A stretch of DNA of 64,000 bases from Algoriphagus sp. AK58 (GTDB taxonomy: Bacteria; Bacteroidota; Bacteroidia; Cytophagales; Cyclobacteriaceae): assembly GCF_014324365.1 (NCBI RefSeq), contig NZ_QEIG01000010.1, forward strand, positions 62,001-126,000, in the 5' to 3' direction. Position numbers and translations under genes: made by a program. Shown piece by piece: positions 43,989-52,236 of the stretch. Positions within the stretch are counted from its first letter, which is position 1. Each line of letters opens with the position of its first letter. Under the pieces are notes generated by a model. The model was given only the letters and a program-made list of their open reading frames with translations. It searched no databases and was not told where the DNA came from.

Positions 43989-45701
43989 ATGAAAAATAGA
44001 TCATTTGTTCTTTCCTGTTTTGTTATGGGATTGATTTTAGCCCTTTTTGGATGCAAACAGGAAGCTACTCAGGATCAAAACTCTGACTCAAAAAAACCTA
44101 ATATACTGATCATTGTTGCAGATGATATGGGGTTTAGCGATATAGCCTCCTTTGGGGGAAATATCGAAACTCCTTTTTTGACCGGACTAGCAAAAGAAGG
44201 AATTTCTTTCTCCAACTTTTATGTGCAACCGACTTGTTCCCCAACTCGAGCCTCTCTTCTTACGGGAACGGATAATCATGTGGCAGGATTGGGTATCATG
44301 AGCGAAATGGACTATCCGGTGCTTAAGGCACTACGTCTTCCCGGCTATTCCGGACACCTCAGCAAGGAAGTAGTCACCATTCCTGAAATTCTACGAGGCA
44401 ATGGCTATCATACCTACATGACAGGAAAGTGGCATTTGGGTGAGGGCAAAGGCATGGATCCTTTTGACAGGGGATTTGAAGAAACCTTTATCTTGGGCAC
44501 TGGCGGTGGCAGTCATTGGAATGATAAAAAGGCCCTTTCTCTGCTTCAGCATATGGAGTATACCAGAAATGGGGTAGCAGTAGAACCTGCACCGAATTTT
44601 TATTCCACTACTTCCTACACGGATTCGCTTCTTAGCTTCATTTCCAAGCACAAAGCAGATCAAAAACCTTTCTTTGCATACCTTTCTTACACCGCAGTCC
44701 ACGACCCGCTACATGCTCCTGACGAATACATTCAAAAATACAAGGGGAAATTTGACATGGGTTGGGATTCCCTTTGGGTACAAAGAATGGAAAACCTCAA
44801 GTCTTTGGGAATGTTACCCAAAGACTTGAAGGGCTCCCCAAGTAGCCCATTTGTTCCTAGATGGGAATCGCTCAGCGCTGAGCAAAAGGAGGAGTATGCA
44901 AGAGATATGGAAGTTTATGCAGGTATGCTGGACTATCTCGACACCAGTATCGGAAGGGTGTTTGCCTACCTCAAAGAAAATGGAATGTATGATAATACCT
45001 TAGTCGTCTTCATGTCCGACAATGGTGCGAATGGAGCCAATGCCAGATCTTATCCAGGCAACGAGGACGGAAAATATCCAGGCAGCTTTGACAATTCTTT
45101 GGAAAACCGGGGCAAAAAAGGCTCTTACGTGGAGATGGGGTCCGGATGGGCACAGGCATCTTCTTCTCCTTTCCGATACTTCAAAAGTTTCACTTCCGAG
45201 GGCGGAATTAAGGTTCCTTTGATCATCAAAATGCCAGGTCAAATGAAGCAGGCAGGACAATGGGACAAGACCTTTGTCCATGTGACCGACATTATGCCCA
45301 CTTTACTGGAACTTACCGGTTCGACTTATCCTTCAGAGTATAATGGAAATGTGATTCATCCTCACATCGGGCGATCTATTCTTCCACTCTTAAACGGTAA
45401 TCCTGGGGCTATGACCCCAAGCAATGGGCACGGCTGGGAACTTTTTGAAATGAGAGCATTTATTAAAGGAAACTGGAAAATCCTGAGACTTCCACAGCCA
45501 ATGGGGTCAGGGGCTTGGGAACTTTATGACCTGGAAAAGGATCCCATGGAATCGACAGATCTTTCTGGACAGTTTCCCGAGGTAAAAGACGAACTGATTA
45601 AAGCTTGGATGGACTATGCAAAAAATAATGCTGTCCATGACCATAAGGGGCATTATGATTCTCTGTATCGCGTCAATTATTCGGTGCCAAAGGCACATTG
45701 A
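43989..45701 (+). CDS. Lipoprotein arylsulfatase, CSPTR type
   Basis: A 570-residue sulfatase with a lipobox (LALFGC, Cys at 22) and the formylglycine motif CSPTRAS (Cys83). Metal and substrate positions are visible in NILIIVADDMGFSD, GKWHLG and VVFMSDNGAN. The Cys must be converted to formylglycine by a maturase that is not in this window. The enzyme is predicted to hydrolyse sulfate esters of a glycan or aryl compound at the cell surface. It is divergent from the TetR gene and convergent with the AraC gene. A terminator follows at 45788. Confidence 0.9.
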   Translation: MKNRSFVLSCFVMGLILALFGCKQEATQDQNSDSKKPNILIIVADDMGFSDIASFGGNIETPFLTGLAKEGISFSNFYVQPTCSPTRASLLTGTDNHVAGLGIMSEMDYPVLKALRLPGYSGHLSKEVVTIPEILRGNGYHTYMTGKWHLGEGKGMDPFDRGFEETFILGTGGGSHWNDKKALSLLQHMEYTRNGVAVEPAPNFYSTTSYTDSLLSFISKHKADQKPFFAYLSYTAVHDPLHAPDEYIQKYKGKFDMGWDSLWVQRMENLKSLGMLPKDLKGSPSSPFVPRWESLSAEQKEEYARDMEVYAGMLDYLDTSIGRVFAYLKENGMYDNTLVVFMSDNGANGANARSYPGNEDGKYPGSFDNSLENRGKKGSYVEMGSGWAQASSSPFRYFKSFTSEGGIKVPLIIKMPGQMKQAGQWDKTFVHVTDIMPTLLELTGSTYPSEYNGNVIHPHIGRSILPLLNGNPGAMTPSNGHGWELFEMRAFIKGNWKILRLPQPMGSGAWELYDLEKDPMESTDLSGQFPEVKDELIKAWMDYAKNNAVHDHKGHYDSLYRVNYSVPKAH

Positions 45702-46001
45702 GTTATTGCGTTCGAAGTATCGCAACTTGAAAATGAATTGGATGGAAGTTTCCAAATTGAGAGCGGAGTTGTTGAATTACCCCAAAGGCCGGAAAGAAAA
45801 TCCGGCTTTTTTGTGAATTGTAAGAAAAGGTTCTATCGAATAAAAACCCTTATTCCACAAATTCAGATACTGAATAAGAAAACGGTCTCAATGAAAGAAT
45901 TTGACTAAGATCCTGTAGTCGGAATTTCATTCAGATCTTGAAATCAAGCAAAACTAGTAAAGCTTACCTCTTAAGAAAGTAAACTTGCAAGATTCACTTT
46001 T
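45702..46001. other. Convergent intergenic region after the sulfatase
   Basis: 300 bp that hold the sulfatase terminator and otherwise AT-rich sequence without a gene or recognisable repeat. Confidence 0.6.
45788..45812 (+). terminator. Terminator after the CSPTR sulfatase
   Basis: GCCGGA (45788-45793) pairs with TCCGGC (45801-45806), extended by weaker A-T pairs, and is followed by T6. Confidence 0.75.
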
Positions 46002-47177
46002 TTAGGTGAGTGAACTTCGGGATTTTTGATATTGAGAAGGCGTCATGCCTTTAAATTTTTTGAATGCTCCAGAAAAGGAATTGCGGTTGCTGAATCCGCA
46101 GACATCTGCCAACCCTTCCAAAGTCAAGTGTTTTAATTTTCCTGAATCCATCAAAAAGCAGCATTCTTCGATTCGATGTTGATTAATGAGATCCGAAAAA
46201 TTGGTTTGAAGGATTCGGTTGATAAAAAGGGTAAGTAAGTAGGCAGGAATCTGAGTATCTTTTGCCAGGTCGTTTATAGAATATCCTTTTTGAAGATGCT
46301 TTTTCTCTTTGGCAAGAATCAGATTCAATTGCTCTTGAATATGAAGCTCTTTTTCCGAATTAAGCACATCTGATATTTCTGGTTTTGTTTTTTCTTTTTG
46401 AGTGGCTAGAATGAACTCAAATTCATTGATCCCATACAAAACTTTTGGAAAAAAAAAGATGGCAATCCCGCTGCTCAAAATAACAATGGCGCCCGTCAGA
46501 TGAATCAGATCATACCCTACAGATAAATCAACAAATCGGGCCAAAATGACAAAGGGCAAAAATAAAATCAGTTCGGAATAGACGTAGATTTTCATCCAGG
46601 TGACCCATTCCTTCCCAAAAGTCTGACTCAAATCTGCGTACCTTTTGCCGTACTGGTAAAGAATTCGGATGGAGAAGAACCAATAAATGAAAATCAAAAA
46701 AGTCCGGGCCAGGGTGTAAAAATTGGAAGGGAAGAACCGGCTTTGATTGAAATACACAAAAACTACGGGGTCCTCGATTTCAGATTGAATCAACTGTCTT
46801 TTTTCCTCAACTGAAGTCAGAAAAAGGACAGGGGAAAAATCCGCCAGATACACCAGGGCCGGAAGGAAATGATAAAAATCGCGGATCGAAATTTTGCGGT
46901 TTTCTACTACTTGCCGGATATACAAAAAGGCCAACGGGGCAAATAACAAGGCAGCAATATTTCCAGTCCGGTAGAGATGGGGGAGTTGGATATGATATCC
47001 GGAATCGATCAAAAAGGCCAGAAATACGGCATAGGTTAAAAATAGAAAAGAAAGTCCTATCAAAATGTTGGCTTTTTGCTTTTGGAAACCATAGAAAACC
47101 AAAAGGATTCCAATTAAAAATCCGATCAAGTTTGAGCCTAAATAAATGAGGTCTTTCCAACCAAGTACCAATTCCAT
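46002..47177 (-). CDS. Membrane-bound AraC-family transcriptional regulator
   Basis: A 391-residue protein. About seven membrane segments fill residues 10-250 (for example LIGFLIGILLVFYGF, ALLFAPLAFLYI, LILFLPFVILARF). The C-terminus is an AraC-type double HTH (LTLEGLADVCGFSNRNSFSGAF, then GMTPSQYQKSR). It could sense a membrane or periplasmic signal and act on neighbouring genes. The sulfatase genes on both sides are natural candidates. It lies 126 bp downstream of the sulfatase at 47304 on the same strand, with a terminator between them. Confidence 0.88.
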   Translation of the reverse strand: MELVLGWKDLIYLGSNLIGFLIGILLVFYGFQKQKANILIGLSFLFLTYAVFLAFLIDSGYHIQLPHLYRTGNIAALLFAPLAFLYIRQVVENRKISIRDFYHFLPALVYLADFSPVLFLTSVEEKRQLIQSEIEDPVVFVYFNQSRFFPSNFYTLARTFLIFIYWFFSIRILYQYGKRYADLSQTFGKEWVTWMKIYVYSELILFLPFVILARFVDLSVGYDLIHLTGAIVILSSGIAIFFFPKVLYGINEFEFILATQKEKTKPEISDVLNSEKELHIQEQLNLILAKEKKHLQKGYSINDLAKDTQIPAYLLTLFINRILQTNFSDLINQHRIEECCFLMDSGKLKHLTLEGLADVCGFSNRNSFSGAFKKFKGMTPSQYQKSRSSLT

Positions 47178-47262
47178 CGTGCCTAAAAATATCCTTTAAA
47201 TCTACCAAACTTTTTAAGCGGCCAATAGAGGACTTCGAAAAAAGAAAATAATTGGAGAAAAG

Positions 47263-47290
47263 ACTGAGCAATTCTTGAGAATTGCTCAGT
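47263..47290 (-). terminator. Terminator after the CTAGR sulfatase
   Basis: ACTGAGCAATTCT (47263-47275) and AGAATTGCTCAGT (47278-47290) form a perfect 13-bp stem with a 2-base gap. On the minus strand a T-rich tract follows. Confidence 0.85.
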
Positions 47291-47303
47291 CAATTTTTGG
47301 ATT

Positions 47304-48863
47304 TCAACGGCTTCCACCGGAGTTCTTGAGCATTTCTTCAATTTTGCTCAAATTGAAGGAACCTGCTGTCTGTGACGGGGGATAATCTTTCATGGTTATC
47401 AAAAATTTAGCTGCAAGCCCCTGAATCGGAACAATCACAAAAGGCCGATCCAAAAACCAATCATTGTACGTATTAGAGTTGTGTTGGGCTTTCTCAAATG
47501 GATCCCTTCTCAAATTGAAAAGTAATGGAGCTCTTAACTCTACAAAAGGTTCTCTCCATACCCCAAAAGCCTCGCCACGGTTTTCCAAAAAGACCACTTT
47601 CCAGTCCATGTATCGGGCCGCTACCACCTGGCCATCGTCATTTACATACCAAAACTCCTTTCTAGGCGATTCTTCGCTTTTACCGGTCAGGTAATCCAGT
47701 TGGTTGTATCCATCTATGTGGTTTCTGTAATTACGGCCATTAATTGTGGTTCCTTTCAGCAATCTTTCTTTTACATTGACATCACCTGCGATGGCTGCAA
47801 AAGTGGGAAGCCAGTCTTCATGAGACACGATCCCATTGAGAGTAATTCCAGAGGGAAACTTACCTGGCCATCTGACAAACGTAGGCACCCTGTAGGCACC
47901 TTCCCAGTTTGAGTTTTTCTCAGATCTAAAAGGAGTAGTACCTGCATCCGGCCATGTGTTGTAATGTGGGCCGTTGTCGGTCGAGTACATTACGACTGTA
48001 TTGTCAGCGATGCCAAGCTCGTCTAGTAAATCTAATAGTTGACCTACGTGCATGTCATGCTCCACCATTCCGTCACTGTATTCATCCTGCCCAGAGATTC
48101 CTGTAAGTTCTTCTTTGACATGAGTACGGAAGTGCATTCGAGTCCCGTTCCACCAGGTAAAAAAAGGCTTACCTTCTTTCACGTGACGTCTGATGAATTC
48201 TTTGGCGGCTTCCACCGTCTCGTCATCGATAGTTTCCATTCGTTTTTTGGTTAAGGGGCCAAGCTCTTCGATGGTTTGCCCGCCTTTGCCGTCTGATTTG
48301 GTATGTAGTATTCCTCTCGGTTTGAATGTCTCATAAAAGGTTCTTCCGTCTGCCAAAACAAGATCTTTTGGATAATCTCTGTTTTCGGGTTCCTCTTCTG
48401 CATTGAGGTGATACAAGCTTCCCATGAATTCGTCAAAGCCATGCATGGTAGGTAAATGCTCGTCCCGGTCTCCCTGATGGTTTTTGCCAAACTGACCGGT
48501 AGCATACCCCTGAGCTTTGAGTATGGAAGCCATGGTTACATCGGTTTTTTGCCATCCTTCTTTAGCTCCCGGAAGTCCCACCTTTGTCATTCCGGACCTT
48601 ACAGGTACCGAACCGCTGATAAAGGCAGCACGCCCTGCGGTACAGGATTGCTGGGCATAGTAATCTGTGAAAGCAATACCTTCTCTTGCAATTCTGTCAA
48701 TATTGGGGGTTCGATAACCCATCATACCCCGGTTATTGTGGCTGATATTCCAAGTGCCGATGTCATCTCCCCAGATGACTAGAATGTTTGGTTTCTTTTG
48801 TTGGCTAAAGCCTGAAGCAACCATTGCCAGAACTAGTCCAGCAGATAGCAGGATTTTTTTCAT
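47304..48863 (-). CDS. Secreted arylsulfatase, CTAGR type
   Basis: A 519-residue sulfatase with a signal peptide (MKKILLSAGLVLAMVASGFS). NILVIWGDDIG carries the metal-site Asp pair. The maturation motif is CTAGRAAF (Cys74), so it is C-x-A-x-R rather than C-x-P-x-R. Later motifs are GKNHQGD, VVMYSTDNGPHYNTW and a SHEDWLPTFAAIAG stretch. The C-x-A-x-R form is known in a branch of sulfatases. Export by a signal peptide without lipobox differs from the partner at 43989. It is the gene upstream of the AraC regulator. Confidence 0.88.
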   Translation of the reverse strand: MKKILLSAGLVLAMVASGFSQQKKPNILVIWGDDIGTWNISHNNRGMMGYRTPNIDRIAREGIAFTDYYAQQSCTAGRAAFISGSVPVRSGMTKVGLPGAKEGWQKTDVTMASILKAQGYATGQFGKNHQGDRDEHLPTMHGFDEFMGSLYHLNAEEEPENRDYPKDLVLADGRTFYETFKPRGILHTKSDGKGGQTIEELGPLTKKRMETIDDETVEAAKEFIRRHVKEGKPFFTWWNGTRMHFRTHVKEELTGISGQDEYSDGMVEHDMHVGQLLDLLDELGIADNTVVMYSTDNGPHYNTWPDAGTTPFRSEKNSNWEGAYRVPTFVRWPGKFPSGITLNGIVSHEDWLPTFAAIAGDVNVKERLLKGTTINGRNYRNHIDGYNQLDYLTGKSEESPRKEFWYVNDDGQVVAARYMDWKVVFLENRGEAFGVWREPFVELRAPLLFNLRRDPFEKAQHNSNTYNDWFLDRPFVIVPIQGLAAKFLITMKDYPPSQTAGSFNLSKIEEMLKNSGGSR

Positions 48864-49201
48864 AAATGTGGATTGATAATTTGAGACAAAGAGCTGATGT
48901 TGAATGCCTAAACAATTTCAGCCTAAGTTGGAAAGGTAAAAAAAACAAGCAATGTACTTCAGGATGGTGATAAGCTAGCTAAGTCATATTTGCCAAATAA
49001 GAACCAAACTTTGCAAACTTGATTGGCAGAGCACTCTAATGAGTGGAATTTTATGCTTAATGAGAGTTCTTTTGAATAGGCTTTGATAATAAGAAACCCT
49101 AATAATAAATCTTCGCAACTGGTTTAAAGATTCAACAGGATAGGAACTTTCATATTTTCCGGTATTTTTTAGACTTCAATCATCCTTAATCCAAATAACC
49201 T
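48864..49201. other. Divergent intergenic region, sulfatase to MFS transporter
   Basis: 338 bp with no gene seen. It should contain promoters in both directions, but no exact TAnnTTTG box stood out. Confidence 0.55.
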
Positions 49202-50605
49202 ATGGCTCAACCCTATACGTACAACCAAACTTATATCTGGCTGATTAGCCTTACCGCTGCGTTGGGCGGGTTTTTATTTGGGTATGATTGGGTAGTGATA
49301 GGAGGGGCAAAGCCTTTTTATGAACCTTTCTTTGGGGTGACTTCCGTGAAGGACCAAGGTTGGGGCACCAGTTCGGCTTTGGTGGGTTGTATGATTGGTG
49401 CTGCTCTTTGTATTCTGATCAGTGATCGACTGGGGAGAAAAAGGTTGTTGATTTTTTCCGGCTTTTTGTTTTCCGTTTCTGCTATCGGAACTGCCTTGGC
49501 GATGACTTTTTGGGCGTTCAATTTTTACCGAATCGTAGGAGGAGTAGCCATGGGGATCGCATTGAACCTATCTCCTCTCTACATATCAGAATTGGCGCCC
49601 GCAGAGAAAAGAGGGAGGTTGGTAACAATCAACCAATTGTTGATCATGTTTGGGGTATTGCTGGCTCAGGTGGCCAATTGGCAGATTTCCTTGTTGGATA
49701 CGCAACTATCTGATCAGGCAGGATTTGAGGAGATCGCTCAAAGCTGGAATGGCCAAATGGGCTGGAGGTGGATGTTTGGAGCTGAATTGATACCCGCAGG
49801 ATTGTTTTTTGCCTTAATGTTTTTCGTTCCCGAAAGTACCCGCTGGTTGATCAAGAACAATCAGACCGAAGAGGCAAAAAGGATTTTGACCAAAATAGGA
49901 GGCCAGAAATATGCTCTTGACAGTATTCAGGCGACCCATTCCACCCTGTCAGAGGGGGACTTGGGCCAAGTCAATTTGAAAGACTTATTTCAGAAAAATG
50001 TACTCAAACTTTTGGGTATCGGGATTTTTCTCGCCTTTCTCCAGCAATGGTCTGGCATCAATGTGGTAATCTACTATGCGGCAGATATTTTTCAGGCTGC
50101 GGGATACAATCTCAAGCAAATGATGCTCAATATCGTGGTAGTAGGAGGGGTAATGGTTCTATCGGTATTTGTCACCTTGGCTACTGTAGATCGGTATGGG
50201 AGAAAAAGTCTCTTGCTTCTCTGCTTGGCAGCAATGACCTTACTTTATGCTGGGATTGGGTATTCTTTTTTTGCTGATCAGGGAGGTACCTTGGTCGTGA
50301 TCTTGGTTTTGGCCAATGTGATGTTTTATTCCATTTCATTGGCCCCTCTGCTTTGGGTGATCCTGGCCGAAATTTTCCCTACGAGAGTCAGAGGAGCCGC
50401 TATTTCGGTGGGTGCATTGGCGCATTGGGTGGGTAATTTCACCCTGACTTATTTTTTTCCCGCCATCAAGGAAAATCTGGGTTGGGCCAATAATTTCTGG
50501 CTGTATGGAGCTATTTGTGCATTTGGATTTCTGGTTATCTGGAAAGTATTACCGGAAACCAAAGGAAAATCTCTGGAGGAACTGGAAAAAGAACTTGGGG
50601 TGTAA
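49202..50605 (+). CDS. Sugar/H+ symporter, MFS sugar-porter family
   Basis: A 467-residue transporter with 12 predicted membrane segments. Sugar-porter signatures are seen: GYDWVVIGGA in helix 1, DRLGRKR in the 2-3 loop, PLYISELAPAEKRG, PESTRWLIKNN, QQWSGINVVIYYA in helix 7, DRYGRKSL and PETKGKSLEELE at the end. It resembles XylE and related monosaccharide importers. The substrate is not fixed by these motifs. It is divergent from the CTAGR sulfatase gene and may take up its desulfated sugar product. Confidence 0.9.
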   Translation: MAQPYTYNQTYIWLISLTAALGGFLFGYDWVVIGGAKPFYEPFFGVTSVKDQGWGTSSALVGCMIGAALCILISDRLGRKRLLIFSGFLFSVSAIGTALAMTFWAFNFYRIVGGVAMGIALNLSPLYISELAPAEKRGRLVTINQLLIMFGVLLAQVANWQISLLDTQLSDQAGFEEIAQSWNGQMGWRWMFGAELIPAGLFFALMFFVPESTRWLIKNNQTEEAKRILTKIGGQKYALDSIQATHSTLSEGDLGQVNLKDLFQKNVLKLLGIGIFLAFLQQWSGINVVIYYAADIFQAAGYNLKQMMLNIVVVGGVMVLSVFVTLATVDRYGRKSLLLLCLAAMTLLYAGIGYSFFADQGGTLVVILVLANVMFYSISLAPLLWVILAEIFPTRVRGAAISVGALAHWVGNFTLTYFFPAIKENLGWANNFWLYGAICAFGFLVIWKVLPETKGKSLEELEKELGV

Positions 50606-50740
50606 ACTGGGATTTAAGACGCCATTTAGTGAAAAATAGCCCCTTGGTTTTTTCAATTGAATGAATAATTGAGATGGGATTACCGATCATCGGCATTTAA
50701 AGAATCCAAAAAGATTTTGATAAGGGGCTTTTCACCCTTC

Positions 50741-51316
50741 TTATTTTGAAATTTGTTTGACGAATTCTCTTTGGACAAATGAAATGAAAACCAAAGAAAC
50801 CCAAGCGGCAAGGGTCCCCATGATCGCTCCCAGGAAAATATCCCAAGGATAATGAACCCCGAGATAAATCCGCGTGTAGCTAACTACCAAAGCATACAGA
50901 AAAAGCCAAGGAAGGCCTTTTAGCTTTCCTTTCATTTTAAGATTTAAAAATACAGCCAGTCCAAATGTGTTGGCTGCATGGGAGGAAACAAACCCATAAA
51001 GCCCGCCGCATCGACCGTAATTGTGAATAACTTCTTCCCATCGGGGATCGTGGCAAGGTCTTAATCTCTCGAAAAAGGGTTTCATCAATCCGGAAGTCAC
51101 TTGGTCTGCAATCAGAATGGTGAGCATTACGCCTCCAAAAACCCACCAGCTGTTTTTGGGGTCGTAGCGGTAGATTTTGTAGATCAAAAAGAGATAAAGA
51201 GGAATCCAAGTGACCGTTTCGGTCATTTGGAAAATTATCGGATCCAGAAAATCTGAATGAAAGGAGTTTAACCAAAGGAACAGCTCCTCATCTATTTTTT
51301 TGACGGTTTCGATCAT
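50741..51316 (-). CDS. PAP2-family membrane phosphatase
   Basis: A 191-residue membrane protein with the PAP2 motif set KPFFERLRP, SSHAANTFG and SYTRIYLGVHYPWD (catalytic His residues). About five membrane segments are present. Possible substrates are undecaprenyl diphosphate, lipid A phosphate or phosphatidate. The start at 51316 overlaps the hemF stop (ATGA), so translation is coupled. A longer frame to 51334 would use TTG and is not preferred. Confidence 0.88.
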   Translation of the reverse strand: MIETVKKIDEELFLWLNSFHSDFLDPIIFQMTETVTWIPLYLFLIYKIYRYDPKNSWWVFGGVMLTILIADQVTSGLMKPFFERLRPCHDPRWEEVIHNYGRCGGLYGFVSSHAANTFGLAVFLNLKMKGKLKGLPWLFLYALVVSYTRIYLGVHYPWDIFLGAIMGTLAAWVSLVFISFVQREFVKQISK

Positions 51317-52224
51317 CCTTGGTAAGATATCCAATCTATTCCTTTTTTAAGATGCTGCAGAGTAAATTCCTCCGGACTTCCAGGCTGAGGATGATGCATA
51401 TACTCCCATTCTGCATGGGGTGGCATACTCATAAGGATACTTTCGGTTCTTCCATTGGTGTCTAACCCAAATTTGGTTCCCGCATCCCACACCAGGTTGA
51501 ATTCCACATATCTTCCTCTTCGTAGGTTTTGCCAAGCTTTTTGCTCTGGTCCAAAGGGGAGCTTGGAGTTTTTCTGCATGAAATGGGTATAGATTTCCGG
51601 GAAAAGTCTTCCCAAAGCAAGGCTGAAATCCAAGATTTCCTGAAAATGAGTGTCAGATTTGGCACTTAGCCTATCGTAAAAAATTCCTCCAATTCCCCGG
51701 GTTTCATCTCGGTGTTTAAGATAGAAGTAATCATCCGCCCAGATTTTAAATTTTGGATAATAATCCAAATCAAAGGTATCGCAGGTTTTTTTTAGCCTTT
51801 GGTGAAAATAAGTCGCATCCTCAGGCACGATGTAATGTGGAGTAAGATCAATTCCTCCTCCAAACCAATGCACACCATTTTCCATTTCAAAATACCGGAT
51901 GTTCATATGAATAATGGGGACCATCGGACTGAAAGGGTGAAGTACAATCGAAACCCCTGTGGCAAAAAAGTCAGCCTGTTCTAGGCCTAACTTGGCCAAA
52001 ATTTTTTCCGGTGTGGGTCCGTGTACCGCCGAAAACGCAACACCTCCCTTTTCAATAATGGCTCCATTTTGGAAAATACGAGTTCGTCCACCTCCGCCTC
52101 CAGCTCTTTCCCAAGCGTCTTCCATGAATTTTCCCTGACCATCACCTTGTTCCAAGCCCCTACAGATATAATCCTGCATATCCTGGTAGATCAAGGCTAT
52201 TTCTTCTTTTGTTTTTCTGCTCAT
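51313..52224 (-). CDS. hemF: Oxygen-dependent coproporphyrinogen III oxidase
   Basis: A 303-residue enzyme that decarboxylates coproporphyrinogen III to protoporphyrinogen IX using O2 in heme biosynthesis. Signature regions are GRTRIFQNGAIIEKGGVAFS, HMNIRYFE, GGGIDLTPHY, DYFYLKHRDETRGIGGIF, RGRYVEFNLVWDAG and TESILMSMPPHAEWEY. The full length is normal for HemF. It lies 12 bp after the TamA-like gene and overlaps the PAP2 gene, so the three appear to form an operon. Confidence 0.95.
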   Translation of the reverse strand: MSRKTKEEIALIYQDMQDYICRGLEQGDGQGKFMEDAWERAGGGGGRTRIFQNGAIIEKGGVAFSAVHGPTPEKILAKLGLEQADFFATGVSIVLHPFSPMVPIIHMNIRYFEMENGVHWFGGGIDLTPHYIVPEDATYFHQRLKKTCDTFDLDYYPKFKIWADDYFYLKHRDETRGIGGIFYDRLSAKSDTHFQEILDFSLALGRLFPEIYTHFMQKNSKLPFGPEQKAWQNLRRGRYVEFNLVWDAGTKFGLDTNGRTESILMSMPPHAEWEYMHHPQPGSPEEFTLQHLKKGIDWISYQG

Positions 52225-52236
52225 TATGCTAATTCC

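Noticed and set aside
50638..50729. AGCCCCTT/AAGGGGCT inverted repeat between the MFS and PAP2 genes
   Set aside because: Only 8 bp with a spacer of about 76 bases. Too weak to call a terminator.
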